DNA of 64,000 nt from NCBI RefSeq assembly GCF_036346875.1, contig NZ_CP107852.1, positions 124,001 through 188,000 on the forward strand. The letters are read 5' to 3'. A program made the position numbers and the translations under genes. Position 1 is the first letter of the stretch; every line of letters starts with the position of its first letter. Below the pieces are notes generated by a model, which was given only the letters and a program-made list of their open reading frames with translations, had not been told where the DNA came from and searched no databases. Shown piece after piece: positions 61,563 through 64,000 of this stretch. This DNA is from Nocardia sp. NBC_00508. Lineage in GTDB: Bacteria > Actinomycetota > Actinomycetes > Mycobacteriales > Mycobacteriaceae.

Positions 61563-62788
61563 CGATCTCCCTGTTCCGAGGGTGGCAGTTGGTTGGAAGG
61601 TGTGCCGGGCACGGTCCCCGGCACCGGGTCGCGCTGCATGTTCTCGGCGCTGAGAATGCCGAACGGCAGGATCATCGGGGATTTCACTGCGGCCGCCAGC
61701 GAGGCGGCGATGGTCGAGCAATGGTCCAGCAGCGGCCGCAGTTGCCGGCTGACCTCGTCGAAGGTCGGATTGCCCGGCATCAGCTTGCCCAAATCCATGA
61801 ACTTGCAGACGGTTCCGAACGGGTCCTGAAGCTGGTCGAAGAAGTTCGACCGCATGTCCAGGGTGCCGGCTTCACCGTTGTGCATGCCGATCACATTGCT
61901 CATCGCCACCGGGAGCACCTGCAGTGCCGCCGCGATGTCGTCGCGGTGGTCGGCGAGGGTCCTGGTGAGTGTGGTCAGCGCATCCGCGTTGTCCGCGACC
62001 AGGTCTCGGTTGTCGGCGATGAAGCCGGCGACATCACCGAGGGCAACCGAGAGCAGATTCAGTGCGTTACCGAGATTCTCGCGTTCGCCGGCCAGGAATC
62101 CCGCCAGATCCGCGAGCTGCGTGTTGAATTCGCGCACCTGCTGATCGTTGGTGGTCAGCATGGACACGAAGGTCTGCAGGTTGCGAACCGTCTCGACGAT
62201 GTCGCCGCGCGAATCCGACAGGGTGCGCGCCGCGCGGGAGAGCTGGGTGATGGAGTCGGCCATCGCCTCGCCATTTCCCGCCAGATTCGCCGCGCCGGTG
62301 CGGACCAACTGATTTACCGCGCCTTCCTTATTGGCACCGTTGGGCCCGAGCGCATCGGAGAGTTCGGTGATGCTCTGGTAGAGCTGGTCGACTTCCACCG
62401 GAGTGACGGTGCGTTCGCGTGGAATGACCGCATCGCTTTCCATTTTCGGGCCGCCACGGTAGACCGGGCTGAGCTGGATGTAGCGATCCGAGACCACCGA
62501 GGGGGTCACCAGTGCGGCCCTGGCGTCGGCGGGCACGTCGAAGCGGTGCTCCACTCGCAGCACTACTTTCACCTGGTCGCCAATCGCCTCAACCGACTCC
62601 ACCGAACCCACCGGCACACCGAGGATCCGCACATCCGAACCCTCGTAGATGCCGACGGTGCGTTCGAAGTAGGCGGCGATCCGGGTGCTGGTGACCCGGT
62701 CGTATCCCCACCACAGGGCGAAGGTCGCGACCAACGCCACGACCACGGCGATCGCGATGCTGGGCAAGGAGCGAATCCTGAATGCCAC
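61559..62788 (-). CDS. mceD: Mce family protein MceD
   Basis: 409 aa. The GTG at 62788 follows the mceC stop by 1 bp and gives VAFRIRSLPS; an upstream ATG within mceC is less likely. Helix near 8-30, MCE domain about 38-118 (TVGIYEGSDVRILGVPVGSV, SDRYIQLSPVYRGGP), long alpha-helical tunnel segment about 130-330, then a short C-terminal domain with Pro-rich end. D subunit of the Mce hexamer. Confidence 0.9.
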   Translation of the reverse strand: MAFRIRSLPSIAIAVVVALVATFALWWGYDRVTSTRIAAYFERTVGIYEGSDVRILGVPVGSVESVEAIGDQVKVVLRVEHRFDVPADARAALVTPSVVSDRYIQLSPVYRGGPKMESDAVIPRERTVTPVEVDQLYQSITELSDALGPNGANKEGAVNQLVRTGAANLAGNGEAMADSITQLSRAARTLSDSRGDIVETVRNLQTFVSMLTTNDQQVREFNTQLADLAGFLAGERENLGNALNLLSVALGDVAGFIADNRDLVADNADALTTLTRTLADHRDDIAAALQVLPVAMSNVIGMHNGEAGTLDMRSNFFDQLQDPFGTVCKFMDLGKLMPGNPTFDEVSRQLRPLLDHCSTIAASLAAAVKSPMILPFGILSAENMQRDPVPGTVPGTPSNQLPPSEQGDR

Positions 62789-62789
62789 G

Positions 62790-63803
62790 TCAGTTACCTC
62801 CGATGGTGCGGATCGGTGGCCGGACACCGGGAATCTCCGGCAGGCCAGGAGGGGCCAGATTCACAATGACGGCCTCGAACCAGCGGCCGTTGCCCATCAC
62901 GTTGGCGAAGAGCCCGTAGAACGGGCCAGCGAGCTCGAGAGTCTTGGCAATGTTGGCCTGGTTGTCGTTCAACGTTCCGATCGCGGTGCGCAGATTGGTC
63001 AGGGCGGTACCCATCTGGTCCTTGTTGTCCTTCACCAGCGCACTCAATTCCGCGGCCAATGACTCCGCGCCGGTGAGCAATTGGTGAATGGCCTGCTGGC
63101 GAATGTTCAGCTCGGCGAGTAACGCCCCGCCGGAACCGAGCAGCCGCTCGAACTCGGCATTGCGTTCGGCCAGCACGGCCGTGGTGGCGCTGGTGGCGTC
63201 GAACATCTTCCGCAGCTGTTCGTCTCGGGTGGCGATTGTTGCCGAGAGCCGGGCCATGCCGTCGATGGAGCCGCGGATCTCGGCCGGTGTGGTCGCGAAC
63301 GCCTCGGAGAGCACCTGCATGCTGGTGGCCAGCTGCGCGGTGTCGATCCGGTCGATATTGTCGGCAGCGTCGGTAAACGCGTCGACCACGTCGTAGGGAG
63401 ACAGGGTGCGCGACAGTGGAATCGGCGAGTCCGGATCGGCAGGCGCCGACCCCTTCGGGTCCAGGGCCAGATACTTCTGGCCGAGCACCGTCTTGATCTG
63501 GATCGAGGCCGTGGTCTCGTTGCCGATCCAGGCGCCGGAGGTGCGGAACTCGACGAGCACCTTGTCACCGTCGAGGCGAACATCGGACACCTGACCGACC
63601 TTCACCCCGGCGATGCGGACCTCATTGCCCGTCTTCAGACCGGCCGCTTCGGTGAACTCCGCAGTATAGCTGGTGCTCGCTCCGAGCAACGGGACCCGGT
63701 CCAGGAAGAAGACGCCGATCGTGGCCAGCAGCACCAGGGCAATGCCGAGGCGGCCCAGCGCGGCGGGACTGCGTTTGCCGCGGTGCAATGTCCGGTATTC
63801 CAT
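62790..63803 (-). CDS. mceC: Mce family protein MceC
   Basis: 337 aa. The ATG at 63803 overlaps the mceB stop (TGATG). Helix near 17-37 (LGIALVLLATIGVFFLDRV), MCE domain about 40-120 (YTAEFTEAAGLKTGNEVRIAGV in parts, LGQKYLALDPKGS), a long helical segment, and a short C-terminus PPGLPEIPGVRPPIRTIGGN. Shorter C-terminal tail than some C subunits. Third MCE subunit. Confidence 0.9.
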   Translation of the reverse strand: MEYRTLHRGKRSPAALGRLGIALVLLATIGVFFLDRVPLLGASTSYTAEFTEAAGLKTGNEVRIAGVKVGQVSDVRLDGDKVLVEFRTSGAWIGNETTASIQIKTVLGQKYLALDPKGSAPADPDSPIPLSRTLSPYDVVDAFTDAADNIDRIDTAQLATSMQVLSEAFATTPAEIRGSIDGMARLSATIATRDEQLRKMFDATSATTAVLAERNAEFERLLGSGGALLAELNIRQQAIHQLLTGAESLAAELSALVKDNKDQMGTALTNLRTAIGTLNDNQANIAKTLELAGPFYGLFANVMGNGRWFEAVIVNLAPPGLPEIPGVRPPIRTIGGN

Positions 63804-64000
63804 CAGCGGGCCTTTCCGTGGCAGCGCGTGGCCGTGTTGGTGTACAAGGGCTGGTTGATCGTCGGCATGGTGGGCAAGTTGAGCTGCGGTGCGTCCTTGG
63901 CGCCGGTGCCGAGCTGAATGTCGAGGCCGCACAGATAGAACTGGAACCAGCCGCCGTAACTGCCGACGCGGCCGAGCTTTTCCAGCTTCACTGGCAGGCT
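63803..64000 (-). CDS. mceB: Mce family protein MceB, C-terminal part
   Basis: Partial gene that continues beyond the window. The visible 65 codons read LEKLGRVGSYGGWFQFYLCG followed by LDIQLGTGAKDAPQLNLPTM and a basic end ATRCHGKAR. The GSYGxWFxFYLC motif is characteristic of the MceB C-terminus. It lies directly upstream of mceC in the operon; yrbE and mceA genes are expected outside the window. Confidence 0.85.
   Translation of the reverse strand, partial: SLPVKLEKLGRVGSYGGWFQFYLCGLDIQLGTGAKDAPQLNLPTMPTINQPLYTNTATRCHGKAR

Noticed and set aside
1..64000. CRISPR arrays, rRNA genes, replication origin or phage structural genes
   Set aside because: No regularly spaced repeats, rRNA-like sequence, DnaA-box cluster or phage gene pattern was seen on reading through the window.

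Overview
The window is high-GC actinobacterial DNA, most likely from Nocardia or a close relative (Rhodococcus, Gordonia, Mycobacterium). Support comes from a mce operon with Mce-associated proteins and a separate MceG ATPase, mycothiol-type maleylpyruvate isomerases, a cvnABCD conservon, a LAL-type LuxR regulator, and frequent GTG starts with ATGA/GTGA overlaps. All family names come from reading the translated sequence; no database search was possible.

Layout. (1) 212-8794, minus strand: one tightly packed 11-gene operon that encodes the whole gentisate route: 3-hydroxybenzoate 6-hydroxylase, gentisate 1,2-dioxygenase, maleylpyruvate isomerase and fumarylpyruvate hydrolase. It also carries a second isomerase paralogue, a metallo-hydrolase, a class II aldolase-like protein, a ferredoxin with its reductase, and a TAXI-type binding protein without a signal peptide. 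(2) 9286-17998, plus strand: an IclR regulator, a membrane protein/flavin-protein pair, and a second aromatic ring-cleavage operon with two cupin/zinc-ribbon proteins, an EthD-like protein, an MhpA-like hydroxylase, an FAH-family hydrolase, a VOC extradiol dioxygenase and DUF1772 membrane proteins. (3) 18170-21945: conservon. (4) 22188-29554: a chimeric pseudogene, a divergent LysR/SDR pair, and a LAL regulator followed by an NmrA/ABM fusion. (5) 29581-45030: a worn accessory zone with an IS3 element, an IS630 element and its decayed copy, a tRNA 3' end remnant, a 24-bp perfect palindrome, at least nine truncated or frameshifted genes, and a few intact genes (TetR and its divergent partner, a DEAD-box helicase, MceG). 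(6) 45188-50747: a tripartite tricarboxylate transporter (tctCBA) divergent from a CitA/CitB-type two-component system. (7) 50916-57510: TetR and a saccharopine-dehydrogenase-like gene, an AarF fragment, a PucR regulator, and an SRPBCC/acyl-CoA synthetase fusion. (8) 57722-64000: the distal part of a mce operon (mceB partial, mceC-mceF, two Mce-associated genes).

Main observation. Six copies of an operator-like motif with core TGTTCCnYAT lie upstream of the gentisate operon, the iclR gene (two), the 10394 operon, the cupin-led operon at 11740, and the chimeric pseudogene at 22188. In every case the core points toward the gene it precedes. I infer that the IclR protein at 9286 controls both aromatic operons, and that the 22188 pseudogene is the relic of a third regulon member whose N-terminus matches the cupin protein at 11740.
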